Shown here piece by piece: positions 51,626 through 60,006 of a DNA stretch of 64,000 bases. Position numbers and translations under genes: made by a program. This DNA is from Bacteroidaceae bacterium (GTDB lineage: Bacteria > Bacteroidota > Bacteroidia > Bacteroidales > Bacteroidaceae), in NCBI GenBank assembly GCA_017548075.1, contig JAFYNL010000028.1, forward strand, positions 1 through 64,000. Reading direction: 5' to 3'. Each line of letters starts with the position of its first letter. The first letter of the stretch is position 1. The notes under the pieces were generated by a model. That model was not told the DNA's origin and did no database searches. It worked only from the letters and a program-made list of their open reading frames with translations.

Positions 51626-52303
51626 TTATTTCTCGCATTTCTCGCAGGGCTCTACAACCTTCCAGAGGATTGCTGCAACAAGGGCACCTACGAAGGGACC
51701 TACGATGAATACCCAAACATTTGCCAGGGCTTCGCCACCTGCAAAGAGTGCGGGACCAATGCTGCGAGCTGGGTTCACGCTTGTGCCGGTGAAGTGGATG
51801 CCTACCAAATGGATGAGAACCAATGCAAGACCGATTGCGAGGCCTGCAAAGCCTGCTGTTGCGCCGTTTGTCTTGTGAGTTGCTCCAAGCACTACAAGAA
51901 CGAAGAGTGCTGTAAGTACGCCTTCCACTACGAGAGCCATTACAACATCGTTGTTGCAACCTGCAATGCCGTTAGCTCCCAAGCCACTTTCTGCTCCATA
52001 GAAATAAACCAGAAGAGCACCAGCAATGATGGCTCCGATGACCTGACCAACCATGTAGCCGCAAGCGTCCTTCAAGCTCATACGACCTGTTACGAGGCAA
52101 CCGAGTGTAATAGCGGGATTGATGTGGCAACCAGAGATTCCGCCAATGGTATAGGCCATAGCGACTACAGAGAGACCAAAGGCAACTGCTGTGCCCACAA
52201 CTGCGGCTGTGTTTGCTTCTGCACAACCAAGACTCACGGCTGCACCGCAACCGAGGAACGTCAGTACGAATGTACCAATCAGTTCAGCAATGTACTTTTT
52301 CAT
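51626..52303 (-). CDS. aqpZ: Aquaporin Z
   Basis: The 225-residue MIP channel has six membrane helices and both half-helix motifs: GGISGCHINPAITLG and GTSVNPARSIGPALFAGG. The start MKKYIAELIGTFVLTFLGCGAAVS is typical of AqpZ; the selectivity residues around the second NPA (Arg of NPARS) are conserved, so it should pass water rather than glycerol. It is monocistronic with a complete promoter and a 7-mer tract in the leader. Confidence 0.96.
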   Translation of the reverse strand: MKKYIAELIGTFVLTFLGCGAAVSLGCAEANTAAVVGTAVAFGLSVVAMAYTIGGISGCHINPAITLGCLVTGRMSLKDACGYMVGQVIGAIIAGALLVYFYGAESGLGANGIAGCNNDVVMALVVEGVLTALFVLVVLGATHKTNGATAGFAGLAIGLALVLIHLVGIHFTGTSVNPARSIGPALFAGGEALANVWVFIVGPFVGALVAAILWKVVEPCEKCEK

Positions 52304-52324
52304 TTTGTTTTAGTTTTTTGTTAA

Positions 52325-52359
52325 CGTTTACCGTTTACGGTTTACTGTTTACGGTTTAA
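52325..52359. repeat. Five-unit 7-mer tract in the aqpZ leader
   Basis: CGTTTAC, CGTTTAC, GGTTTAC, TGTTTAC and GGTTTAA follow without gaps, 22 bp upstream of the aqpZ start and downstream of its promoter, so the tract is transcribed. Confidence 0.85.
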
Positions 52360-52377
52360 AGGTTGATTAACTCTCTG

Positions 52378-52409
52378 CAAAGTTATCATTTATTAGCATT
52401 CGCTCCAAA
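52378..52409 (-). promoter_or_regulatory. Promoter of aqpZ
   Basis: Minus-strand TTTG (52406-52409), 20 bp, TAACTTTG (52378-52385). The leader is about 70 nt and contains the 7-mer tract. Confidence 0.78.
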
Positions 52410-52450
52410 TTTTTTTGATGTTTTTTTTGTGGGTGTAAACGGGAAATCAT

Positions 52451-52481
52451 TTTGAAGTTTGCCAAAAATTTCGTATCTTTG
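52451..52481 (+). promoter_or_regulatory. Promoter of the GH128-like gene
   Basis: TTTG (52451-52454), 19 bp, TATCTTTG (52474-52481), 44 bp before the start codon. Confidence 0.78.
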
Positions 52482-52525
52482 CACTTGAAAAGGAACTAAA
52501 ACTAACGCAAAAACTCTAATATCGA

Positions 52526-55500
52526 ATGAATATAAGACGCTTTCCCCTCGTTCTGTTTGTGCTCTGCACGGCGCTCTGCATGGGGGCTGCAAACAGGAGA
52601 ACCACTATCTCGAAGGTATCGTCGCATGTGGATGTGACGGCTGCTGTGGACTATTGCATCACCGGTCCGGAACCTTTTGGCGACGAAGGAATGGTGAACA
52701 TTGTCAACACGGACAAGGCTGTCGTTATCTTGCAAAGAATAAAGCCTTCTGTTGCTATTGCCGACTGGCTTTCGCACGTCCAGATAAACGGCGAGGCAGC
52801 AGCGAACGGCACGAACTGTCAGGTGAAAATCTACGACCACGGCTGCATCGTTATGCCTTATGGCAACAGCTTCAAGCCACTGACTGTCTATTCGGAACAG
52901 TCGTTTGGCGGCGAGAGTTGCGACAACTTTGGCCTGGAGAACTCGAGCGGCTATATGAATACGCTTACCGAAGCGAAACTGAACAACCGAATCCGTTCCT
53001 TCAAGTTGAAGAGAGGCTATATGGTGACCTTCTCTACAAGAGCTGCAGGAAGAGGCTATAGCCGTTGTTTCATTGCAGCAGATGCCGACTTGTTAGTGCG
53101 TACTCTGCCTGCTGTTCTGGACAAGAAGATTACGTCGTATCGCATCTTCAAATGGTACGATACGGGCAAGCCGCAACTGGCAGCAGCAGGCGGAAATAAT
53201 GAAGCCTGTTCGGCTCTCAACGCCACGAGCACCTACACTTGGGGCACTACGGGCGATATGTCGCCGGATGTGGAGAATGTGCCGCATCACATCTACGAGA
53301 ACTATCCCTCGCCAGCCAGTCTGGGAGCCTGCACCACTTCGCCTCACATGAAAACCAACAACGAGCCCATGAATACTGCCGACGACCCCAAGGGAAAGAC
53401 GGAAGATGTGGATGCCGTGCTGGCCAATTGGGAAGACCTCATGGCTACGGGAATGCGCCTCTGCTCGCCATCTTCTTGGGACGGGAGCGATTACACCAAC
53501 GGAACGGGCTACATAAAGCGCTTTATCGACAGTATTGATGCGAGAGGCTGGCGTTGCGACATCATCGACCTGCATTGCTATTGGCCCGAAAGCAACTTCG
53601 GTACCATCAAGAACTGGACGACCTCGACTGGACGACCGGTCTGGATTTCAGAATGGGTTTGGGGCGCTTCGTGGAACAGCAACGGAGCCTTTGCAAGCGG
53701 CGTGACCGAGAGTCAGAACAAGGATGCTATCAGTCGCATCTGCAATACGATGAACAACAACGACTGCATAGAGCGCTACTACTATTGGAACGGCGAACGC
53801 GACCCCTCGAAGCTCTACAAGAACGGCAATCTCACCGAAGCTGGAGAATACTATGCAAGCATCACTTCAGGGCTTGGCTACAACGGGAAGTACGACTTCG
53901 TGCCAACCACGCCTCCGCAATACGGCCCCTCGAAATACTCGTGTAAAGTGCTCTCTACAGGCAAGACGCGAATCCAATGGTACGACCCGAATGGCGAGTT
54001 CAATCAGTTGATGGAAATTCAGATGAAAAACGCTGATGGTCAATGGGTTGTGCTCGACACAATTGCGCAGAAGGAAGCTCCGTCAAACTATGCATACACG
54101 ATAGATTCCGACGACGAAAGCATTTTGTACCGCTTGCATTTCATCGACCTCTTTGGCAAGGAGTACTATACGAACGACGATATTGAGTTGGGCGATGCTT
54201 TCGAGGTGGGTGGCGAGTTCCTCTATGCTGGTGGAAATATGTTGCCAAATGGCGAGTTCGACCTTGGTTTCACAGGTTGGACTTCGGGCACAGGAGCGCC
54301 TCTTGCAGAGCCTAATTTCGAGGTCGTGCCCGATGGCGGATACAAAAGCGAAAACTATCTGCAATCGCATCTCACAGGAGCAATCGGCACGGCTTCTTCC
54401 GTCAAGACTGTCGTTGATTTGGAGCCTGGACAGAACTATGTTTTCCGTTTGGCTTCGCGCAATAGCGGAAGCAATGTGAAGTTCTCGCTTTCGGACGATG
54501 GATCGGCACAGAGGAAGGTGGCTGGCAAAGCAACCGACCAGAGTGATTGGCACTCGGACTACTTTGTTTTCAATGCCGACATCTATCCCAAAGGCATTCT
54601 GGCATTCTATACTTTGGCAGCTAAGGCCCAAATAGATGGTGTGCAGCTCCGAAAACTCTTCCAGAATCGCGCAGAAGCAATTGCAGATGGCTTGGAGAAA
54701 GCCCGGCTCAGAGCAGAGGCACAAAAGACTTTCTACGCGCAATATCCTGCTTTGAATAACGACTTGACGGCTCGTTTGGAAGCGATTACGGGCACAGACG
54801 AGACTGCTCTCCAGCAAGCAGAACAGGCTCTGAAAGAACATCAAGAAGCCATACGGAAGTTGAAGGAAGTAGAGGTGATGGATGCCGCTCTTCAAGCCGT
54901 TGCCCTGAAACCTTGTCCTGATTATGACGAGATGCTCTCTTTGGCCGCAAATGCAAAGGAGGCTCAAACGGCTCAGGAAGTTCTCTCTTCAGCATCGCAG
55001 TTAAAGACGCTCATGGACGAGAATCTCGCTTTTACTCGCTCAAGCAAGCAACCCAGATTGGGTTCTTTCTCAAATGAGAAATCCGATGGCTGGACCGTTA
55101 AGGCAGGAACCTATAAGAATGGCGACCAGAAAGCGACCACGAAGTTCGGCAAGACTTGTTGGAATGCTTGGTGGAGCACTACCAACAATAGCGCTACAAT
55201 GGCGATTTGCCAAACGGTTACAGGCTTGACAGAAGGCTACTATATGCTGGAATGCAAGGCAATGACGGAACATTTCTGCATCACCGACCAACATTGCTAC
55301 TTGCAGAGTGGGGGAGTAGAGGCAGTATCGCCCAAAATAAGCAAAGGCTTATACGATATGCCTGTCGAGAATCATTGGGACACACTCACTACAGCTCCCA
55401 TTTATGTCGAGCCAAACGGTTCGCTCACTCTCGGTTTTGTTGGCTCAAAGCAAGGTGCTACGGGCTATTGGCACACCTTTGGTAATGCAACTGCTACAAC

Positions 55501-55720
55501 AGACAATCGCGAAGGTTGGTGGTGTGCAACAGATTTCGTCCTCAAATTCCACGCTATCGACGACCAGACAGCCATCTCTCAACTAAAGGCAGAAACGGGT
55601 TTGGCAGATGGTCTTTATACCTTAGATGGTCGCAGGTTGCAACTTTCGGCTCATCTTCCTCGCGGAATATATATAAAGGTAGAGAACGGAAAAGCTCGGA
55701 AGCAAGTGTTTGTGAAGTGA
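52526..55720 (+). CDS. Large secreted GH128-like (Asl1-type) glycosidase with sorting-like tail
   Basis: The 1064-residue protein has a signal peptide (FPLVLFVLCTALCMGAA), an N-terminal beta-rich region (about 30-200), a barrel (about 235-450) and C-terminal binding-type modules. The barrel has MKTNNEPMNTADD with likely acid/base Glu280, IIDLHCYWPE and GRPVWISEWVWGASW with likely nucleophile Glu376, which resembles GH128 beta-1,3-glucanases. A fibronectin-like part, a CBM-like domain (NGEFDLGFTGWTSG) and a helical linker follow. The tail GLYTLDGRRLQLSAHLPRGIYIKVENGK looks like a type IX sorting domain. Family assignment is by motif reading only. Confidence 0.78.
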   Translation: MNIRRFPLVLFVLCTALCMGAANRRTTISKVSSHVDVTAAVDYCITGPEPFGDEGMVNIVNTDKAVVILQRIKPSVAIADWLSHVQINGEAAANGTNCQVKIYDHGCIVMPYGNSFKPLTVYSEQSFGGESCDNFGLENSSGYMNTLTEAKLNNRIRSFKLKRGYMVTFSTRAAGRGYSRCFIAADADLLVRTLPAVLDKKITSYRIFKWYDTGKPQLAAAGGNNEACSALNATSTYTWGTTGDMSPDVENVPHHIYENYPSPASLGACTTSPHMKTNNEPMNTADDPKGKTEDVDAVLANWEDLMATGMRLCSPSSWDGSDYTNGTGYIKRFIDSIDARGWRCDIIDLHCYWPESNFGTIKNWTTSTGRPVWISEWVWGASWNSNGAFASGVTESQNKDAISRICNTMNNNDCIERYYYWNGERDPSKLYKNGNLTEAGEYYASITSGLGYNGKYDFVPTTPPQYGPSKYSCKVLSTGKTRIQWYDPNGEFNQLMEIQMKNADGQWVVLDTIAQKEAPSNYAYTIDSDDESILYRLHFIDLFGKEYYTNDDIELGDAFEVGGEFLYAGGNMLPNGEFDLGFTGWTSGTGAPLAEPNFEVVPDGGYKSENYLQSHLTGAIGTASSVKTVVDLEPGQNYVFRLASRNSGSNVKFSLSDDGSAQRKVAGKATDQSDWHSDYFVFNADIYPKGILAFYTLAAKAQIDGVQLRKLFQNRAEAIADGLEKARLRAEAQKTFYAQYPALNNDLTARLEAITGTDETALQQAEQALKEHQEAIRKLKEVEVMDAALQAVALKPCPDYDEMLSLAANAKEAQTAQEVLSSASQLKTLMDENLAFTRSSKQPRLGSFSNEKSDGWTVKAGTYKNGDQKATTKFGKTCWNAWWSTTNNSATMAICQTVTGLTEGYYMLECKAMTEHFCITDQHCYLQSGGVEAVSPKISKGLYDMPVENHWDTLTTAPIYVEPNGSLTLGFVGSKQGATGYWHTFGNATATTDNREGWWCATDFVLKFHAIDDQTAISQLKAETGLADGLYTLDGRRLQLSAHLPRGIYIKVENGKARKQVFVK

Positions 55721-55725
55721 AAAAA

Positions 55726-55757
55726 GAAGAGGTTGCTCAAATCGAACAACCTCTTTT
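55726..55757. terminator. Bidirectional terminator
   Basis: AAGAGGTTG and CAACCTCTT form a 9-bp stem, flanked by A-run and TTTCTT, between the convergent GH128-like and DUF1573 genes. Confidence 0.8.
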
Positions 55758-55759
55758 TC

Positions 55760-56197
55760 TTATTCCATATCGCCTTCAATTGTTAGTCGAACTACCTCGT
55801 TGACTGCATTTGAGCGAATCGTTATCGTCTTCTGGAAATGTCCGGGGAACTTGTCTGTTCCGTCGTAAGTGACATCGATATTGCCCTTTTCGCCTGGCTT
55901 GATTGGCTCTTTCGTGTAGGTAGGAATGGTGCAACCGCAACTTGCAAAAGCCTGGTGAATGATGAGCGGAGCCGTTCCCGTATTGGTAAAGGGGAAAGAG
56001 CAACGAACCAGCGGATCATTTTTCGAGAACTTGCCGAAGTCGTAGCGAAGCGTATCGAAAGTGATTTCTGCGTAGTTCTCGGCCTTTGTCTTTGCGACTG
56101 CTTCGATGCCACTAACGTTAACTTTCTGCTTCAAAGTCTGTGCCTGAGCCTGCAAACCGAATGTTGTGACCAGAGCTATAAGGAGTATCTTTTTCAT
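55760..56197 (-). CDS. DUF1573 periplasmic protein
   Basis: The 145-residue protein has a signal peptide (LLIALVTTFGLQAQAQ) and an immunoglobulin-like DUF1573 domain: ITFDTLRYDFGKFSKNDPLVRCSFPFTNTGTAPLIIHQAFASCGCTIPTYTKEPIKPGE. The SCGCT motif with the Gly-Cys pair is the family hallmark. DUF1573 proteins are common in Bacteroidota; function unknown, perhaps cell-surface binding or assembly. A TATCTTTG on the minus strand (56220-56227) is its likely -7 element. Confidence 0.9.
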   Translation of the reverse strand: MKKILLIALVTTFGLQAQAQTLKQKVNVSGIEAVAKTKAENYAEITFDTLRYDFGKFSKNDPLVRCSFPFTNTGTAPLIIHQAFASCGCTIPTYTKEPIKPGEKGNIDVTYDGTDKFPGHFQKTITIRSNAVNEVVRLTIEGDME

Positions 56198-56268
56198 AGT
56201 TTATTAAACTTTTCGTTGGCAAAGATATGATTTATTTCCCAAAAGCCTAGCTTTTGATAGCATTTTTT

Positions 56269-56309
56269 TACCTTTGTGGCTCAATTTTGACAATTATTTC
56301 GTACTTTTG
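56269..56309 (+). promoter_or_regulatory. Two candidate -7 elements upstream of ruvC
   Basis: TACCTTTG at 56269-56276 and TACTTTTG at 56302-56309. The nearer one leaves a leader of about 20 nt before the GTG start. Confidence 0.55.
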
Positions 56310-56336
56310 CATGCAAGAAAAGACAAGCGAAAGGCT

Positions 56337-56891
56337 GTGGAACAAATCATTTTAGGCATAGATCCAGGCACGAGCATAATGGGTTATGGAGTGCTTCGAG
56401 TGGATGGCAAAAAGGCTGAGATGCTTGCTTTGGGCGTTATCGACTTGAGAAAGTTTGCCGATCCTTACCTGAAACTCGGCCACATTTACGAACGCATTTG
56501 CAGTATCATCGAGGGCTATCTGCCTGATTGTGTGGCAATTGAGGCTCCTTTCTTTGGCAAGAACATCCAAAGTATGCTGAAGCTCGGAAGGGCTCAAGGA
56601 GTTGCCATTGCCGCAGCTATTCAGCGGCAAGTTCCCATAACCGAGTACGCTCCTTCGAAGATAAAGATGGCGATTACAGGCAACGGTAATGCAAGCAAGG
56701 AACAAGTTGCGGATATGCTCAGGAGAATGCTTCATGTAGAAAAGGAAGAAATGGGCAAATTCCTCGATGCAACCGATGCTTTGGGAGCTGCTTATTGTCA
56801 TTTCCTGCAAATGGGAAAGCCCGAAAGTGACCATAAATACAAGGGTTGGGCCGACTTCGTTAGAAAGAATAAGGATAAGGTCAGCCAATGA
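56337..56891 (+). CDS. ruvC: Crossover junction endodeoxyribonuclease RuvC
   Basis: I choose the GTG at 56337 (VEQIILGIDPGTSIMGYGVLR), where the family usually begins; the ATG at 56274 lies in a promoter-like site. The 184-residue resolvase has the catalytic acids in GIDPGTS, CVAIEAPFFGKN and the C-terminal DATDALGAAYCHFLQ. It cuts Holliday junctions made by RuvAB. An ATG at 56311 starts a 14-codon frame that overlaps the GTG in another frame. The stop overlaps the twin-ABC gene by ATGA. Confidence 0.93.
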   Translation: MEQIILGIDPGTSIMGYGVLRVDGKKAEMLALGVIDLRKFADPYLKLGHIYERICSIIEGYLPDCVAIEAPFFGKNIQSMLKLGRAQGVAIAAAIQRQVPITEYAPSKIKMAITGNGNASKEQVADMLRRMLHVEKEEMGKFLDATDALGAAYCHFLQMGKPESDHKYKGWADFVRKNKDKVSQ

Positions 56892-58252
56892 TTATCAAGA
56901 TTGAAAACGGAGTACCTCGTCATCCTTTGTGGCGAATGGCTGAGCCTATCAACTTGGAGATAAAACGAGGAGAACAAATTGCAATTGTAGGCGATAATGC
57001 TGCGGGTAAATCGCGACTCGTGGAAGTTCTTACAGGACATTATCCATTACTTCAGAACGAAGTGCATTACGAATTCTCTTCCAGCAAGTTACGACTCGTA
57101 AGCGAGAACCTAAAATACATTTCTTTTCGCGATGCATACGGCCCTCAAAACAGTACATACTATTATCAGCGACGTTGGAATCTCGGCGACCAAAGCGAGG
57201 AGGATTCTCCGCTCATCGTTCTTAGCAGCGGCGAGTTGCGGAAATACCAAATAAACAAAGCGCTTGCCAGTAATCCTCGCATCCTCATCTTGGACAATCC
57301 ATTTATTGGTCTCGATGCCCCATCCAGAAAGGATTTCCGCGAATTGCTGGAAAGGTTGACTCGAGAGACCGAGTTGCTCGTTATTCTCGTCCTGAGTAAG
57401 CGCGACGATATTCCAGATTTCATCACTCATGTCCTTCCAATAGAGGGTTTGCGACTCTTGCCAAAGATGACTCTTGAGGAATACAGAAAGCAATATACGG
57501 CTTTGCCAAAGCCTCAACTCAATGAAAAAATCAAGAACTGGATTGCAGATTTGCCTGTTCGAGAACTTAATGATTCCGACTTCTATCCCGCTTCTGGAGG
57601 GGAAATTCTGCGTTTCAAGGACGTTAGTATAAAGTATGGGAATCGAACCATTCTTCAGCCTCTCAATTGGACGGTTCATGAAGGCGAGCGTTGGGCCTTG
57701 ACTGGAAAGAATGGTTCGGGCAAGAGTACTTTGCTCAGTTTGGTTTGTGCAGACAATCCACAAGCCTATGCTTGTGATATTCAGCTATTTGGACATCGTA
57801 GAGGAACGGGAGAGAGCATTTGGGAGATAAAACGTCACATCGGTTATGTTAGCCCCGAAATGCATCGAGCTTACCTGAAAGACATTCCCGCCATCGATGT
57901 GGTTGCAAGCGGTTTGAACGATTCTGTGGGGCTTTATGTCCGTCCTAAACCTGAGCAGAAACAGATTTGTCTCGATTGGATGCAAGTGTTTGGAGTAGAG
58001 GAAGTTTCAGACCGCTCGTTCCTTCAACTCAGTAGTGGGGAGCAACGACTTTGTCTCTTGGCTCGAGCCTTTGTGAAAGACCCAGAGTTGCTGATTCTCG
58101 ACGAACCCCTTCATGGCCTTGATGACAGAAACAGAGAGCTTGTTCGGCAGATTATCGAGCAATTCTGTCTTCGCCCCAGAAAAACGCTTGTTATGGTCTC
58201 TCATTACGAGGAAGAACTGCCCCATTGCATCGACCACAGACTAAGGCTCTAG
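56888..58252 (+). CDS. Twin-domain ABC ATPase, ModF-like
   Basis: The 454-residue protein has two ABC modules and no membrane part. The first has Walker A VGDNAAGKSRL (about 34-44), signature LSSGELRKYQI and Walker B ILILDNPF. The second has GKNGSGKSTLLSLVC, LSSGEQRLCLLARA and LLILDEPLHGLDD. This layout fits the ModF/PhrA group linked to molybdenum or DNA repair in E. coli, though its true role is unclear. The coupling to ruvC by an ATGA overlap hints at a nucleic-acid role but does not show it. Confidence 0.82.
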   Translation: MIIKIENGVPRHPLWRMAEPINLEIKRGEQIAIVGDNAAGKSRLVEVLTGHYPLLQNEVHYEFSSSKLRLVSENLKYISFRDAYGPQNSTYYYQRRWNLGDQSEEDSPLIVLSSGELRKYQINKALASNPRILILDNPFIGLDAPSRKDFRELLERLTRETELLVILVLSKRDDIPDFITHVLPIEGLRLLPKMTLEEYRKQYTALPKPQLNEKIKNWIADLPVRELNDSDFYPASGGEILRFKDVSIKYGNRTILQPLNWTVHEGERWALTGKNGSGKSTLLSLVCADNPQAYACDIQLFGHRRGTGESIWEIKRHIGYVSPEMHRAYLKDIPAIDVVASGLNDSVGLYVRPKPEQKQICLDWMQVFGVEEVSDRSFLQLSSGEQRLCLLARAFVKDPELLILDEPLHGLDDRNRELVRQIIEQFCLRPRKTLVMVSHYEEELPHCIDHRLRL

Positions 58253-58271
58253 TCATCTTTCCAAACGACTG

Positions 58272-58341
58272 CAGTTAAGTTTCCCAACTTAACACGTTAA
58301 CTTTGCAATCATAACACGTTAACTTTGCCAACGACACTGGG
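58272..58341. repeat. 22-bp palindrome array, locus 8
   Basis: Starts CAGTTAAGTTTCCC; TAAC cores at 58290 and 58312 with exact 22-bp spacing and AC centres, then a decayed third core and CACTGG. It lies between convergent genes. Confidence 0.88.
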
Positions 58342-58373
58342 GTTGTTTGGCGACGACCTTGCATAAGTATAAA

Positions 58374-58413
58374 AAGAAAAGGCGCAACCTTTCGGAAACG
58401 CCTCTTCTGTTTT
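58374..58413. terminator. Bidirectional terminator
   Basis: AAAAGGCG and CGCCTCTT with a 14-nt loop, A-run before and CTGTTTTG after, between convergent genes. Confidence 0.6.
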
Positions 58414-58425
58414 GAATGAAATGAC

Positions 58426-59082
58426 TTACCTTGTCATAGCCCAACCAAGCTTCAGACCTGAGTAGCTGCTCAGCAAAGTGCCGATAGAACTGGAGCTTTT
58501 TGAACCTACGGCAGTTGCGATAGTCAGCAGTTTGTCAGCCTCGAAAAGCATGAGCAACTGGCCGTTCTGAACCGTAACTGTGCAAGGAAGCTGTCCTGTT
58601 ACAAACATTCCGTTCAAAGTCAGTTTGTTCGTGTTTGGGTCGTAAGTGTATGTGCCGGGCAAAGTCTTTGAGCCAAGAGTAAGTGAACAATTGCCATCAT
58701 TGGCAAAAGTCAGAACTGACTTACCAGCCTTGAAACCCATCTTCTCGAGATAAGTGCCGAGCTTCTGTTCGAGGTTGTTGCTGAGAACCTGACCTCCAAT
58801 CTTTGAAAGAACGTTCTCACTCTCGAAAACCAACTTCGGACCAGCATAAGTCCAACTGCCTACAAGAGATTGCTGAGTTGTAGCTCCGCCAAGAATGTTG
58901 CCGAGAATAGTGCCGAGAACACTAGTTCCAGTCTGCTGAAGAGTGCCGTTGCCAAGAATGCCACCAAGAATGGCTGAAGTTGCATCGGTAGTTGTTTGTT
59001 GAGTTTGACCTGTTGTGCCCAGAGTGCAAGATGCGAGTGTCAGGCTTGCAGCAACGATGGCTGCGGAAAAGATTTTCTTCAT
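58426..59082 (-). CDS. DUF4923 lipoprotein
   Basis: The 218-residue protein has a lipobox (SLTLASC, Cys19), a Gly/Thr/Gln-rich spacer with repeated ILGGILGN-like segments (about residues 38-72) and a beta-rich domain (VGSWTYAGPKLVFESENVLSKIGGQVLSNNLEQKLGTYLEKMGFKAGKSVLTF). That start is typical of DUF4923, a Bacteroidales family of unknown function. It is the last gene of the lon-tgt operon, 12 nt after rluA. Confidence 0.85.
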   Translation of the reverse strand: MKKIFSAAIVAASLTLASCTLGTTGQTQQTTTDATSAILGGILGNGTLQQTGTSVLGTILGNILGGATTQQSLVGSWTYAGPKLVFESENVLSKIGGQVLSNNLEQKLGTYLEKMGFKAGKSVLTFANDGNCSLTLGSKTLPGTYTYDPNTNKLTLNGMFVTGQLPCTVTVQNGQLLMLFEADKLLTIATAVGSKSSSSIGTLLSSYSGLKLGWAMTR

Positions 59083-59094
59083 AATGGTTTATGT

Positions 59095-60006
59095 TTAAGG
59101 GTTAGTATTGAATAGTCTTGTAAAGCTTGTAGGGTGGGGCGTCTCGAACTTCATGGGTTCGCCTGTTCTGGGATGATAGAAGTAGAGGCGGAAAGCATGA
59201 AGAGCAAGGCGATGAAGAGGGTTTTGTCCGTTTCCATATTTGTCGTCTCCAGCAACAGGATAGCCTAAGTCTTTCATGTGAACTCGAATCTGATTCTTTC
59301 TTCCTGTTTCGAGCCTCATCTCAGCAAGAGTGAAACGACCATTTGTGGCGATTCGACGATAATGGGTAATCGCTTCCTTTCCACCATTATCAGTAGGGCT
59401 GCTATAAGTCACGAAAGCCTTGTTGTCCTTGAGCCAAGAGTGAACTGTGCCACCTTCCTGTTCCATCTCTCCACAAAGCACAGCCACATATCTGCGGTCA
59501 TACACGATTTTGTGCCAATCCTCCTCAAATATCTTCCTGATTTCGAGGTTCTTAGCATAAATCATCAACCCGCTTGTATCTCTGTCCAAACGATGAACGA
59601 CATGAGCCGTACACTTGAAATGACGCTTTTTGAAGTACTCATCGAGGATGGTTTTAACGCAATACTGACCAGGAGCAGAAGCCATACTCAAAATGCCTTC
59701 CGACTTCTCGATGACAATAAGGTCTTTGTCCTCGTAGATTATCTTTACATATTTGTTCAAAAGCTCTGTGCTGCGTTTGTGACGACTGACAAGAACTGTC
59801 TGTCCTGGACTGAGCATGAAGTCGTATTGAGTGACGAGTTTTCTGTCAACCATAATGCCGTGACCTTGCAACAAGTCCTTAACTTTATTGCGACTTATTC
59901 CGCTCATCTCCTTCATCAGAAACTCCATAAGTGGCAGAGGCTCACTTACTTCGAGCTTAATGTATTTGCTTGCGGCGTATTGTTCACCTGTTAGGTTTCG
60001 TGCCAT
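59095..60006 (-). CDS. RluA-family pseudouridine synthase
   Basis: The 303-residue protein has an S4-like N-terminal domain (PLPLMEFLMKEMSGISRNKVKDLLQGHGIMVDRKLVT) and the catalytic domain with VVHRLDRDTSGLMIYAK, where the Asp is catalytic, and ETGRKNQIRVHMKDLGYPVAGDDKYG. It modifies uridines in rRNA or tRNA; which positions is not clear. The start overlaps the DEAD-helicase stop by 23 nt. Confidence 0.93.
   Translation of the reverse strand: MARNLTGEQYAASKYIKLEVSEPLPLMEFLMKEMSGISRNKVKDLLQGHGIMVDRKLVTQYDFMLSPGQTVLVSRHKRSTELLNKYVKIIYEDKDLIVIEKSEGILSMASAPGQYCVKTILDEYFKKRHFKCTAHVVHRLDRDTSGLMIYAKNLEIRKIFEEDWHKIVYDRRYVAVLCGEMEQEGGTVHSWLKDNKAFVTYSSPTDNGGKEAITHYRRIATNGRFTLAEMRLETGRKNQIRVHMKDLGYPVAGDDKYGNGQNPLHRLALHAFRLYFYHPRTGEPMKFETPHPTSFTRLFNTNP

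Noticed and set aside
51614..52324. 236-codon plus-strand frame opposite aqpZ
   Set aside because: AqpZ has both NPA motifs on the minus strand; the antisense product is unnaturally rich in Cys.
5935..58341. The 22-bp arrays as CRISPR arrays
   Set aside because: Units abut with no unique spacers, are palindromic, and no cas genes are present.
5935..58341. The 22-bp arrays as rho-independent terminators
   Set aside because: They are AT-rich, have no T-run after the stems, and one lies between divergent genes; real terminators exist separately near loci 1 and 8.
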